Assembly: GCA_031271905.1 (NCBI GenBank)
Contig: JAISUT010000065.1
Location: 1-37,154, forward strand
DNA: 37,154 nt
Source of the DNA: Acidobacteriota bacterium
Lineage (GTDB): Bacteria; Acidobacteriota; UBA6911
Reading direction: 5' to 3'
A program made the position numbers and the translations under genes. The notes beneath the pieces were generated by a model, which was not told the origin of the DNA, ran no database searches, and saw only the letters and a list, made by a program, of their open reading frames with translations. Shown piece after piece: positions 27,068-34,420 of the stretch (position 1 is its first letter; each line of letters starts with the position of its first letter).

Positions 27068-27187
27068 GGGAGCCTCTAAAAAGCTCGCAGACAAGGCGTC
27101 GCCGCAGGTCGAAAAGCGGAGTCCGCTGAGGCAAATGAGCATTTTCGACCGAGACGCAACGCAGTATCCGGGTTTTTAGAGGTTTCC
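27068..27187. repeat. Repeat family 1, copy 2 (120 bp long form)
   Basis: Ends GGGAGCCTCTAAAAA and GGTTTTTAGAGGTTTCC pair as terminal inverted repeats. The interior has CTCGCAGACAAGGCG and ACGCAACGCAGTATCC as in short copies, but a ~58-bp insert splits it. The insert is itself bounded by GGTCGAAAA (27107-27115) and TTTTCGACC (27142-27150). It starts at the sulfhydrylase stop and ends just before the next ribosome site. Confidence 0.9.
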
Positions 27188-27200
27188 ATAGGAAATTGCG

Positions 27201-27671
27201 ATGTTGAAGTTGACGAACGAGGTCCGGCGGGCGATTTGCGAAGCGGGGGAGAGGGACTACCCCGACGAGACCTGCGGGTTCATCCTGGGGCGCTTGCAGG
27301 ACGACGACGGAGGGCGGGTCGGCGACGGCGTCCGGGCGGTCGCCAACGCGCGCGAGCCGGAGGAGGCGCACCACCGCTTCAAGATCGAGCCGGAGGATTT
27401 CCTCCGCGCGGAGCGCGAGGCGGCGCGGGCGGGCAAGGACATCGTCGGCATCTACCACTCGCACCCCGACCATCCCGCCGCGCCGTCGGACTACGACCTC
27501 GACCACGCCTGGCCGGTCTACTCCTACGTCATCGTGGCGGTCGAGCGGGGTCGGGCGCGGGAGCTGGCAAGTTGGCGCCTGGAGGACGACAGGAGCCGCT
27601 TTGCCAACGAGCCGGTGGGCACGGCGGGGCAAGCCGGCGAACAAGCCGGTGAACAAGCCGGTGAAACATAA
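27201..27671 (+). CDS. JAMM/MPN metalloprotease, Mec (CysO-cysteine peptidase) type
   Basis: The 156-aa protein carries the zinc-protease JAMM signature: upstream Glu in DETCGFILG, then YHSHPDHPAAPSDYD giving the H-x-H...S...D set. Small stand-alone bacterial JAMM proteins next to ThiS/CysO-like genes cleave cysteine from CysO-Cys (Mec) or trim C-terminal residues from carrier proteins (QbsD, HcyD). Both jobs are possible here because the next gene's product has residues after its Gly-Gly. The start follows AGGA by 7 nt, right at the end of a family 1 repeat. The C-terminus is a repeated tail (AGEQAGEQAGET) coded by a 12-bp tandem repeat. Confidence 0.88.
   Translation: MLKLTNEVRRAICEAGERDYPDETCGFILGRLQDDDGGRVGDGVRAVANAREPEEAHHRFKIEPEDFLRAEREAARAGKDIVGIYHSHPDHPAAPSDYDLDHAWPVYSYVIVAVERGRARELASWRLEDDRSRFANEPVGTAGQAGEQAGEQAGET
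27631..27666 (+). repeat. 12-bp tandem repeat, three units, at the 3' end of the JAMM gene
   Basis: AAGCCGGCGAAC, AAGCCGGTGAAC and AAGCCGGTGAAA follow one another in frame, coding the GEQAGEQAGET tail. Copy number may vary between strains. Confidence 0.85.
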
Positions 27672-27699
27672 AAGAAGGTTCCCGGAAGGAGAAAACTCC

Positions 27700-28047
27700 A
27701 TGGCAAAGGTATTCATCCCCACGGCGTTGCGGGCGTTCGCCGACGGGAAGGCGCAGGTCGAGGTCGGCGGCGCGACGGCGGGCGAAGTCGTCGCGGCGTT
27801 GGCGGAACTCTATCCCGACATCAGGCGGCACATCTATGACGCGGAGGGCAAGCTGCGCTCCTACGTCAACGTGTTCGTGGGCGAGGAGGACATCCGGAAT
27901 TTCGGCGGCCTTGGCGCGCCCGTGCCGCCGGATGGCGAGGTTACGCTGGTCCCCGCCATCGCGGGCGGCGTCGCGGGGGCGCTCCGCGCCGCACCCCGCC
28001 AGACGGACGGGATCGTGCGATCGAAAGCCGCGGGGCGGAAGCGATGA
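27700..28047 (+). CDS. CysO/ThiS/MoaD-like sulfur carrier with a C-terminal extension
   Basis: The 115-aa protein is a ubiquitin-fold sulfur carrier: VFIPTALRAFADGKAQVEV, a central EVVAALAELYPDIRRHI helix, VNVFVGEEDIR, then VTLVPAIAGG. In active carriers the Gly-Gly is the C-terminus and becomes a thiocarboxylate. Here Gly89-Gly90 is followed by 25 more residues, rich in Ala and basic residues, so the protein must be trimmed before an E1 enzyme can adenylate it. The JAMM protease encoded just upstream is the obvious candidate. The start has GGAAGGAG 8 nt upstream; the stop overlaps the next start (ATGA). Confidence 0.88.
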   Translation: MAKVFIPTALRAFADGKAQVEVGGATAGEVVAALAELYPDIRRHIYDAEGKLRSYVNVFVGEEDIRNFGGLGAPVPPDGEVTLVPAIAGGVAGALRAAPRQTDGIVRSKAAGRKR

Positions 28048-29243
28048 ACGTCGCATCCATCATACCGGACGACCGGCTGGAGCGGCTCTCGAACGCCGAG
28101 ATCACGCGCTACAGCCGCCACCTCCTGCTGCCGCAGGTCGGCGTCGACGGCCAGCGCCGCCTGAAGGCCGCCAAGGTCTTGGTCGTCGGCACGGGGGGGC
28201 TGGGCGCGCCGCTCGCGCTCTACCTCGCCGCCGCCGGCGTGGGGACGCTGGGGCTGGTCGATTTCGACTTCGTGGAGGCGTCGAACCTGCAACGACAGAT
28301 CATCCACGGCACGCGCGACATCGACCGCCCCAAGGTCGCCTCGGCCGCCGACCGCGTGAAATCGATAAACCCGGACATCCGCGTCGTCACTTACAACACG
28401 GCGCTCAAGTCCGACAACGCCCTCTCCATCATCGAGGACTACGACGTCGTCGCCGACGGGACGGACAACTACCCCACGCGCTACCTGGTCAACGACGCCT
28501 GCGTGCTGCTCGGCAAACCGAACGTCTACGGCTCCATCTTCCAGTTCGAGGGGCAGGCGAGCGTCTTTTACGCCAAGGAGGGGCCGTGCTACCGTTGCCT
28601 GTACCCTTCGCCGCCGCCGCCGGGGCTGGTCCCGTCCTGCGCCGAAGGCGGGGTGCTGGGCGTCCTGCCCGGCATCGTCGGGACGATCCAGGCGAGCGAG
28701 GTCATCAAGCTCGTCGTCGGCGCCGGGGGCGCAGGCGGCGCGGTCGCGGGCGACAGCCTGATCGGGCGGCTGTTGCTGTTCGACGCCTGGGCGATGAAGT
28801 TCCGCGAGTTGAAGCTGCGCCGCGACGAGGGCTGTCCGGTCTGCGGCAAGGCGCCGAGCATCCGCGAACTCGTCGACTACGAGCAGTTTTGCGGGCTCAA
28901 GCCCGCGCCGGGCGAAGAGCCGGTGGAGTCGATCACCGCCAAGGAGCTGAAGGCGCGCCTCGACGCGGGCGACCCGCTCCAGGTCATCGACATCCGCGAG
29001 CCGCACGAGCAGGCCATCGCCCCCTTCCCCGGGGCGAGGTACATCCCGCTCGGGCAGATGGCGCGCCGCGCCGGGGAGATCGACGCGGCGGTGGACGCCG
29101 TGTTCCTGTGCAAGGTGGGGCAGCGCAGCAAGTTCGCCATCCGCGCCTTGCGTGAGGCGGGGCACCGGGGCAGGCTGTTGAATTTGCAGGACGGCGTCGG
29201 CGCGTGGGCGCGCGACGTCGATAGCACCCTCCCGCAGTATTGA
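28044..29243 (+). CDS. MoeZ/MoeB-like E1 adenylyl- and sulfurtransferase with rhodanese domain
   Basis: The 399-aa protein has an N-terminal ThiF/MoeB domain: ITRYSRHLLLPQVG, ATP loop VVGTGGLGAPLALYL, LVDFDFVEASNLQRQ, ADGTDNYPTRYLVND, and zinc cysteines CYRC and CPVC. The region around PSCAEGGVLGVLPGIVG includes the conserved Cys. A C-terminal rhodanese domain (about 290-395) has the active-site Cys in FLCKVGQRS. Such fusions adenylate the Gly-Gly end of carriers like CysO and then transfer persulfide sulfur to make the thiocarboxylate. Coupled by overlap to the carrier gene. The likely sulfur source is a persulfide from the desulfurase encoded two genes on. Confidence 0.92.
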   Translation: MNVASIIPDDRLERLSNAEITRYSRHLLLPQVGVDGQRRLKAAKVLVVGTGGLGAPLALYLAAAGVGTLGLVDFDFVEASNLQRQIIHGTRDIDRPKVASAADRVKSINPDIRVVTYNTALKSDNALSIIEDYDVVADGTDNYPTRYLVNDACVLLGKPNVYGSIFQFEGQASVFYAKEGPCYRCLYPSPPPPGLVPSCAEGGVLGVLPGIVGTIQASEVIKLVVGAGGAGGAVAGDSLIGRLLLFDAWAMKFRELKLRRDEGCPVCGKAPSIRELVDYEQFCGLKPAPGEEPVESITAKELKARLDAGDPLQVIDIREPHEQAIAPFPGARYIPLGQMARRAGEIDAAVDAVFLCKVGQRSKFAIRALREAGHRGRLLNLQDGVGAWARDVDSTLPQY

Positions 29244-29298
29244 CGCGGTTGCGCCGCGCAATGGGGGATGGGGGATGGCGGCCTTGAAACAGGGGGGC

Positions 29299-29360
29299 GC
29301 GGACGGACAGGGGCGGGCATCGGGTTTTCACCGCCATCCACGCCATCCATGTCCGTCCGC
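29299..29360 (+). terminator. 11-bp inverted repeat after the E1-rhodanese gene
   Basis: GCGGACGGACA (29299-29309) and TGTCCGTCCGC (29350-29360) are perfect complements with a 40-nt loop that contains GGCGG/CCGCC. It sits in the 255-bp gap before the encapsulin gene and could attenuate or stabilise the mRNA. No T-run follows, so calling it a terminator is tentative. Confidence 0.35.
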
Positions 29361-29406
29361 AGTCGAAGTTTTCAAGCGGCGGCGGGCCGCAGGGCGTTTT
29401 TCTGAT

Positions 29407-29468
29407 GGGAGCCTCTGAAAACCGCGCAGACAAGGCGTAACGCAGCATCTGGGTTTTTAGAGGCTCCC
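29407..29468. repeat. Repeat family 1, copy 3 (62 bp hairpin)
   Basis: Ends GGGAGCCTCTGAAAA and GTTTTTAGAGGCTCCC with interior CGCAGACAAGGCGTAACGCA. It ends 30 bp before the encapsulin start. Confidence 0.9.
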
Positions 29469-29498
29469 TGATTTCCAATCACCGGAGGACTCATAGCC

Positions 29499-30443
29499 AT
29501 GGCAGATAAAAACATTCTCAACGCATTGACGTTCGATCAGGCGTCGCCCTTGGCGACCGTCACCAAGACCAAGCCGCAGTACGGCGCGCTCACCCCCAGA
29601 TGGCTCGCCCGGCTCATCGAGTTCAAGGGGCTGGACGCGGGCATATACCGCGTCAACCGCGTGGTGGAGGGGGAGGCGCCGCTGGACGTGCTCTGCAACC
29701 AGGATCCGAAAAAGGCGGACATCCCGCAAGGATACGTCCCCTACGAGACCCGGCCGCGCGAGTACGCGCTGAACGCCATCTCGACCATCCTCAACGTCGA
29801 TACGCGGGTGCAGGACGTCTACAGCTCCCCCTACGACCAGACGGCGGAGCAGATCGCCCTGGCGGTGGAGAGCCTCAAGGAGCGGCAGGAGAGCCAGATC
29901 GTCAACAGCGACGACTACGGCCTTTTGAAGAACGCCGCCCCCGGCCAGCGCGTCAAGACGCTCAAGGGCGCGCCGACGCCGGACGACTTGGACGAGCTCA
30001 TCACCAAGGTCTGGAAGGAGCCGTCGTACTTCTTCGCCCATCCCCGCGCCATCGCCGCCTTCGAGCGCGAATGCACGCTGCGCGGGGTGCCGCCGGTGAC
30101 CGTCAACATCGCGGGCGGGACGTTTGTCACCTGGCGGGGCATCCCGCTCGTGCCGACCGACAAGCTGCTGGTGGACGGGTTGCGCAACCCGAAGGGGAAG
30201 TCGGGCAAGACCAACATCCTGCTGGTGCGCACGGGCGAGGCCAAGCGCGGCGTCATCGGGCTGTTCCAGCAGAACGTGCCGGGCGAGCAGGGGCGCGGCC
30301 TCTCCGTCCGCTTCCGGGGCGTGAACGACCAAGGCGTCGCCTCCTACCTCCTCTCGGTCTATTGCTCGGCGGCGATCCTCGCGGACGACGCGCTGGCGGT
30401 GCTGGAAGACGTGGAAGTGGGTGAGTACCATGACTACCAGTAA
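29499..30443 (+). CDS. srpI: Family 2A encapsulin shell protein (SrpI-like)
   Basis: The 314-aa protein matches Family 2A encapsulins, HK97-fold shell proteins first seen as sulfur-regulated SrpI in cyanobacteria. Recognisable stretches are ASPLATVTKTKPQYGALTPR, the long helix with QTAEQIALAVESLKERQE, DDYGLL, and the late ILADDALAVLEDVEVGEYHD. Length is typical, with no inserted cyclic-nucleotide-binding domain, so it is 2A and not 2B. Known 2A shells are small icosahedra that enclose a cysteine desulfurase and, in at least one studied case, accumulate elemental sulfur. The next gene overlaps its 3' end and encodes that cargo. The start has GGAGG upstream. Confidence 0.93.
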   Translation: MADKNILNALTFDQASPLATVTKTKPQYGALTPRWLARLIEFKGLDAGIYRVNRVVEGEAPLDVLCNQDPKKADIPQGYVPYETRPREYALNAISTILNVDTRVQDVYSSPYDQTAEQIALAVESLKERQESQIVNSDDYGLLKNAAPGQRVKTLKGAPTPDDLDELITKVWKEPSYFFAHPRAIAAFERECTLRGVPPVTVNIAGGTFVTWRGIPLVPTDKLLVDGLRNPKGKSGKTNILLVRTGEAKRGVIGLFQQNVPGEQGRGLSVRFRGVNDQGVASYLLSVYCSAAILADDALAVLEDVEVGEYHDYQ

Positions 30444-32037
30444 AGACGTTTTCCCCGCACAGGCGCCGTTCGACCCGGCGCTTTACCGGCTGCCTTCGGC
30501 GGAAGACATCGCGCGCCTCGCCGGGGCGTATTTCCCGGAGTTCGGCGCGGCGTCGCCGCCAGACGCGCCCGATGCGTCAAAGGCGCCAGAGGCGTCCGTC
30601 GGCGCGCTCCCGCCCGTCGCGCCAGTCCCGGCATCGCTGCCCGTGGTCGGCGCGCCCGCCGCGCCTGCGGCAAGCTACGCGCCGACGCTGCTTTCCGAGG
30701 CCGAGGCGCGGGCGGAGCAAGCGAAGGAGAAGGACGCCCTGGAGGCGGAGGCGTCCGCAGGGGGAGGGCGCGCCGTCCGCGCGGAGGCGTCCCCTGAAAG
30801 CGGGCGGGACGCGGGCCGCTACGTCGGCGAGCGTTCGCTCGGGCAGATCCGCGCCGATTTCCCCATCCTGTCGGAGAAGGTGGACGGCGGCCATCAGCTC
30901 GTCTGGTTCGACAACGCGGCGACCACGCAACGCCCGCGCCAGGTCATCGACCGCATCTCCTATTACTACGAGCACGAGAATTCCAACGTCCACCGCGGGG
31001 CGCACACGCTGGCGGCGCGCTCGACCGACGCCTACGAGGACGCGCGCAAGAAGGTGGCGGTGTTCCTCGGCGCGCCCGCGCCGGGAAATATCGTCTTCGT
31101 GCGCGGCACGACCGAGGGCATCAACCTCGTGGCGCAGGCTTTCGCCAAGCCCCGGCTCGGGGCGGGCGACGAGATCGTGCTGACGGTCTTGGAACACCAC
31201 GCCAACATCGTCCCCTGGCAGATGGTCGCTGAGGAGACGGGCGCGGTCTTGAAGGTGGCGCCGGTGGACGACGCGGGGCAGATCCTTTTGGGCGAGTACG
31301 CGCGCCTGTTCACGCGCCGGACGAAGTTCGCCGCCGTGACGCACGTCTCGAACGCCTTGGGGACGGTCACGCCGGTCGCGGAGATGGTTCAGGCGGCGCA
31401 CGCCTTCGGCGTGCCGGTGCTGGTGGACGGGGCGCAGTCGGTCTCGCACGTCCCGCTCGACGTCACGGCGCTGGACGCGGACTTCTTCGTCTTCTCCGGC
31501 CACAAGATCTACGGCCCGACCGGCATCGGCGCCCTCTACGGCAAGGAGGAATGGCTGGAGGCCGCCAAGCCCTACCAAGGGGGGGGCAACATGATCGCCG
31601 ACGTGACCTTCGAGCGGACGGTCTACCACCGCGCGCCGCAGAAGTTCGAGGCGGGGACGGGCAACATCGCCGACGCTGTGGGACTGGGGGCGGCGCTCGA
31701 CTACGTCGCAGGCATCGGCATCCACAACATCGCGGCGTGGGAGCACGAGTTGCTGGAGTACGCGACGGCGGAGCTGAAGAAGATACCGGGGCTGCGCCTA
31801 GTCGGGACTGCCCCCGCCAAGGCGAGCGTGCTGTCGTTCGTCATGGACGGCCGTTCGGTGGAGGAGGTGGGGCGCCATCTCTCCCGCGCGGGCATCGCGG
31901 TGCGCGCGGGGCACCATTGCGCCCAGCCGATCTTGCGGCGCTTCGGACTGGAGGGGACGGTGCGCCCCTCGCTCGCCTTCTACAACACGCCGCAGGAGGT
32001 GGAGTCGATGGCGGCGACGCTCCGGCGGTTGCAATGA
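30430..32037 (+). CDS. Cysteine desulfurase, encapsulin cargo (SufS-like with disordered N-terminal targeting region)
   Basis: I prefer the ATG at 30430 (GGTGAG upstream; GTG 30421 is possible), overlapping the encapsulin gene by 14 nt; 535 aa. Residues 1-140 are an Ala/Pro/Glu-rich disordered region typical of encapsulated desulfurases. It contains a hydrophobic segment (PALYRLPSAEDIARLAGAYF) likely to bind the shell. The catalytic domain then follows SufS/CsdA: RADFPIL, WFDNAATTQRP, HRGAHTLAARST, EHHANIVPWQ, PLP Lys in FSGHKIYGPTGIGALYG, and persulfide-forming Cys in RAGHHCAQPIL. It converts cysteine to alanine, leaving enzyme-bound persulfide that can be released as sulfur in the shell or passed to the rhodanese domain. 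Confidence 0.93.
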   Translation: MTTSKDVFPAQAPFDPALYRLPSAEDIARLAGAYFPEFGAASPPDAPDASKAPEASVGALPPVAPVPASLPVVGAPAAPAASYAPTLLSEAEARAEQAKEKDALEAEASAGGGRAVRAEASPESGRDAGRYVGERSLGQIRADFPILSEKVDGGHQLVWFDNAATTQRPRQVIDRISYYYEHENSNVHRGAHTLAARSTDAYEDARKKVAVFLGAPAPGNIVFVRGTTEGINLVAQAFAKPRLGAGDEIVLTVLEHHANIVPWQMVAEETGAVLKVAPVDDAGQILLGEYARLFTRRTKFAAVTHVSNALGTVTPVAEMVQAAHAFGVPVLVDGAQSVSHVPLDVTALDADFFVFSGHKIYGPTGIGALYGKEEWLEAAKPYQGGGNMIADVTFERTVYHRAPQKFEAGTGNIADAVGLGAALDYVAGIGIHNIAAWEHELLEYATAELKKIPGLRLVGTAPAKASVLSFVMDGRSVEEVGRHLSRAGIAVRAGHHCAQPILRRFGLEGTVRPSLAFYNTPQEVESMAATLRRLQ

Positions 32038-32085
32038 GCCGCCTTGGCGCCGACGGCGGTTCCATGGCTTGTTCCATGGCTTGAC

Positions 32086-32148
32086 GGAAACCTCTAAAAA
32101 CCTCGCGGACACGGCGCTGGCGCTGTTGTCCGGTTTTTTGAGGTTCCC
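32086..32148. repeat. Repeat family 1, copy 4 (63 bp hairpin)
   Basis: Ends GGAAACCTCTAAAAA and GGTTTTTTGAGGTTCCC enclose a more diverged interior (CCTCGCGGACACGGCGCTGG). It lies between the desulfurase stop and the acetyltransferase start. Confidence 0.85.
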
Positions 32149-32166
32149 AGAAGGGGGGCGGACATC

Positions 32167-33105
32167 ATGGCGGAATACGGTGAATTGCCCTTGCGGGGGC
32201 TGGTCGCGGACATCCTGCGGAGCTACGAGGCCGAGCCGGACATCATCAAGCTCGACGACGGCGTGCGCATCGACCCGGACGCCATCCGCCGCCTGATCGA
32301 CGGCCTGCGCAACCTCGTGTTCGCGGGCTTCTACGAGAAGCGCCAGCCGAGCGCGGTCGAGTACTACATCGGGGAGTTGCTGGAAAAACTCTCGCGCCTG
32401 CTGCAAGAGCAGGTCGCGCGGGCGTTGCGGCAGGCGGGCAGGCACGCCGCAGGCGAGGTCGCGGAGGCGGCGCGGCAGAAGGCGATGGCGTTCCTCGCCC
32501 GCATCCCCTGGCTCCGCTCCGTGGTCGCGACCGACGTCGAGGCGGCGCTGGACGGCGACCCGGCGGCGGCGAGCAAGGACGAGATCATCCTCTCCTACCC
32601 GGGGCTGTACGCCGTCACGGTCAGCCGCCTGGCGCACGAGCTTTACCTGCTCGAAGTCCCGCTCATCCCGCGCATGATGACCGAGCACGCGCACGGCATC
32701 ACCGGCATCGACATCCACCCTGGGGCGTCGCTCGGCCACCACTTCTTCATCGACCACGGCACGGGCGTCGTCATCGGCGAGACGACCGAGATCGGCGACT
32801 TCGTGAAGATCTACCAGGGGGTCACGCTCGGCGCGCTCTCCACGCGGGGCGGGCGGTTGCTGGCGGGGGTCAAGCGGCATCCGACCATCCGCGACCATGT
32901 GACGATCTACTCGGGCGCGTCGATCTTCGGCGGCTCGACGGTGATCGGCGAGGGGGTGGTCATCGGCTCGAACGCCTTCATCACCAAGAGCGTCCCGGAA
33001 AAGACGCGGGTCAGCGTGCGCAACCCCGAGTTGCAGTTCAAGTCCGACGACAAGCTCAAGAGCGTCGAGTTGGAGCAGGACGAGTTCTGGAGCTACGAGA
33101 TCTGA
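32167..33105 (+). CDS. cysE: Serine O-acetyltransferase (CysE/SrpH type)
   Basis: The 312-aa protein has an N-terminal helical domain (about 1-165) and a left-handed beta-helix made of hexapeptide repeats. Key stretches are [63 protein letters not shown] and [20 protein letters not shown]. The catalytic His is in DIHPGA. It makes O-acetylserine from serine and acetyl-CoA, the substrate of the sulfhydrylase at the operon start. SrpH-type acetyltransferases commonly neighbour Family 2A encapsulins, which supports the assignment. The long N-terminal domain is of the EpsC-like kind. Confidence 0.93.
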   Translation: MAEYGELPLRGLVADILRSYEAEPDIIKLDDGVRIDPDAIRRLIDGLRNLVFAGFYEKRQPSAVEYYIGELLEKLSRLLQEQVARALRQAGRHAAGEVAEAARQKAMAFLARIPWLRSVVATDVEAALDGDPAAASKDEIILSYPGLYAVTVSRLAHELYLLEVPLIPRMMTEHAHGITGIDIHPGASLGHHFFIDHGTGVVIGETTEIGDFVKIYQGVTLGALSTRGGRLLAGVKRHPTIRDHVTIYSGASIFGGSTVIGEGVVIGSNAFITKSVPEKTRVSVRNPELQFKSDDKLKSVELEQDEFWSYEI

Positions 33106-33112
33106 GGTCGGC

Positions 33113-33222
33113 GGGACGGGCGGCGTCCCTGCGGCGGAAAAATTGACATAAAGGGCGTTGTCGGAAGCGGAGACAGGACAGACAAAATCAGCTTATTCGC
33201 CCTATCCATCTTATCCATAAAT
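33113..33222 (+). repeat. Repeat family 2, copy C
   Basis: GTCCCTGCGGCGG, AATTGACATAA, TCGGAA and AGCTTATTCGCCCTATCC occur in this order; the same words in the same order are found on the minus strand at 35944-36049. The left edge also forms GGGACG-ggcgg-CGTCCC (33113-33129) just after the acetyltransferase stop, which may help termination. The tail TATTCGCCC TATCCATCT TATCCATAA looks like degenerate 9-mers. Confidence 0.8.
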
Positions 33223-33239
33223 CGGCGCATTGAACCGCG

Positions 33240-33629
33240 CTACCATACGCATGGAACGTCGTATTCGCGAATAGACTTGTCGGTCGTGACAATCGGTATT
33301 CCCTCGGACTTCGCCGTCGCCACGAGCAGTCTGTCAAAAGGGTCGCGGTGTACAGGCGGCAGACCGGGCAGATTCTCTAAATGTGATTGAGCGATGGGAA
33401 GCACGATCCAGCCATTCGCGTCAATCATGGCGCGGAAGCTCGTCACGCCGCCCTCGAAACGGAGTTTTCCGAGGTCGTGTTTTATCGTGAACTCCCAAAG
33501 GGACGCGACGCTTATCACTATGCGGTTATCGGAATCTCTGTTCTCTATCACGGCCGCCGCCTTTTCGGACAACTGTTCCGAATCCTCAAGAAACCAGAGA
33601 ACCGTATGGGTGTCGAGCAGGTATCTCAT
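33240..33629 (-). CDS. PIN-domain toxin (VapC-like ribonuclease)
   Basis: The 129-aa protein has the PIN acidic set: Asp6 in YLLDTHTVLWFL, Glu46 in ASLWEF, and Asp96/Asp99 in HRDPFDRLLVATA, followed by IVTTDKSI (Asp117). These residues bind Mg2+ or Mn2+ and cut RNA. The LLDTHTVLW start and HRDPFDR motif are those of a common VapC subgroup. The gene overlaps the antitoxin stop (ATGA), so the toxin is translationally coupled to its antidote. It lies between the two inverted family 2 repeats. Confidence 0.92.
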   Translation of the reverse strand: MRYLLDTHTVLWFLEDSEQLSEKAAAVIENRDSDNRIVISVASLWEFTIKHDLGKLRFEGGVTSFRAMIDANGWIVLPIAQSHLENLPGLPPVHRDPFDRLLVATAKSEGIPIVTTDKSIREYDVPCVW

Positions 33630-33904
33630 TCCATGTGCTCTTTAAAGTCGTCAAGTGGCGCGTCGAAGTCGTCGGAAATCCACATCCTGCCCTTCATGCT
33701 TCCCCGGCCATAAGCGAGCGGTCGGCTTTTTTTCGCAGACGCGGGCTTCGCCGACAAGACAAAGGGCAGGTCGCGCTCGCGCACAGTCTGGCGCAGGAAC
33801 AGATTGATTGCCGTAGTCATATCCAGCCCGAGCGTCTCGAAAATCTGCTGGGCTTGCGCCTTGATGTCGCTTTCCGTGCGTATGTTGATACTTACAGTAC
33901 TCAT
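33626..33904 (-). CDS. RelB/DinJ-like antitoxin
   Basis: The start at 33904 has AGGAGG 8 nt upstream and gives 92 aa. MSTVSINIRTESDIKAQAQQ and ETLGLDMTTAINLFLRQTV form the ribbon-helix-helix DNA-binding domain of the RelB/DinJ family. The C-terminal part (RMWISDDFDAPLDDFKEHME) is the acidic toxin-binding tail. RelB/DinJ antitoxins are usually paired with RelE/YafQ toxins; here the partner is a PIN toxin. The protein probably represses its own operon; I do not identify the operator. Confidence 0.9.
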   Translation of the reverse strand: MSTVSINIRTESDIKAQAQQIFETLGLDMTTAINLFLRQTVRERDLPFVLSAKPASAKKSRPLAYGRGSMKGRMWISDDFDAPLDDFKEHME

Positions 33905-34272
33905 AACCGCCACCTCCTGTAGTTCCAATGATATTACAGTATGCACGTAATCGCAACATCGTAAAAGAACAATCACACGAGGAGTCGAAACGAATCTCAC
34001 AAAACAGCCCGAGCCAATTGCAAAACCTTTGAATGTTAAAGCGAATCGCGAAGGGCAACATGCATGAAACGTCTTCGGCGAGTCAAGCTTCCTCCGTTCA
34101 TTATTCCTTCTTCGGCTGGGGTTTTGCAATCGGCTCTATAGGAAACCCGATTCCCTGTCAAATCAGGGAACGGCGAGACGGCGAGGTTCCTGCGAAACAG
34201 GTGTACGGGGATGGCGAAGCCCCCGTGGTTGGTGGAAGCCGGACGGATCCCCGGACGGATCGTTAATTGCCC

Positions 34273-34305
34273 TTGACTGCGGCGAGAGATCAATAGTAAC
34301 GTTAC
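34273..34305 (+). promoter_or_regulatory. Promoter with overlapping palindrome for the DUF4258-S1 gene
   Basis: TTGACT (34273-34278), an 18-bp spacer and TAACGT (34297-34302) form a moderate sigma-70 promoter. The perfect 10-bp palindrome GTAACGTTAC (34296-34305) covers the -10 box and could be an operator. Confidence 0.4.
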
Positions 34306-34332
34306 AAACATTGTTAAAAACGACGGAGAGAA

Positions 34333-34373
34333 GACGTCGTAAAGGGACTGATGCAGTTTATAGACGTCGTAAA
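34333..34373 (+). repeat. Direct repeat GACGTCGTAAA, two copies, 30-bp period
   Basis: GACGTCGTAAA occurs at 34333-34343 and 34363-34373, ending 47 bp before the start of the DUF4258-S1 gene. Each has a GACGTC palindrome. This could be a paired protein-binding site or a feature of the 5' leader. Confidence 0.45.
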
Positions 34374-34420
34374 CGCGACGCGATCGCATCGTCTCCCGCA
34401 GGAAACAGACGGAGCGCGAC

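Larger units (their letters stand above)
33905..34420. other. 515-bp divergent promoter region; no gene seen
   Basis: It separates the toxin-antitoxin operon and the DUF4258-S1 gene. It contains a hairpin TTCCCTG-tcaaat-CAGGGAA (34151-34170), a promoter-like pair with a palindrome (34273-34305), and an 11-bp direct repeat (34333-34373). Short frames here have no family signature. Confidence 0.5.

Noticed and set aside
29299-29360. Rho-independent terminator splitting the sulfur operon
   Set aside because: The 40-nt loop and lack of a T-run make efficient termination doubtful; kept only as a tentative hairpin.
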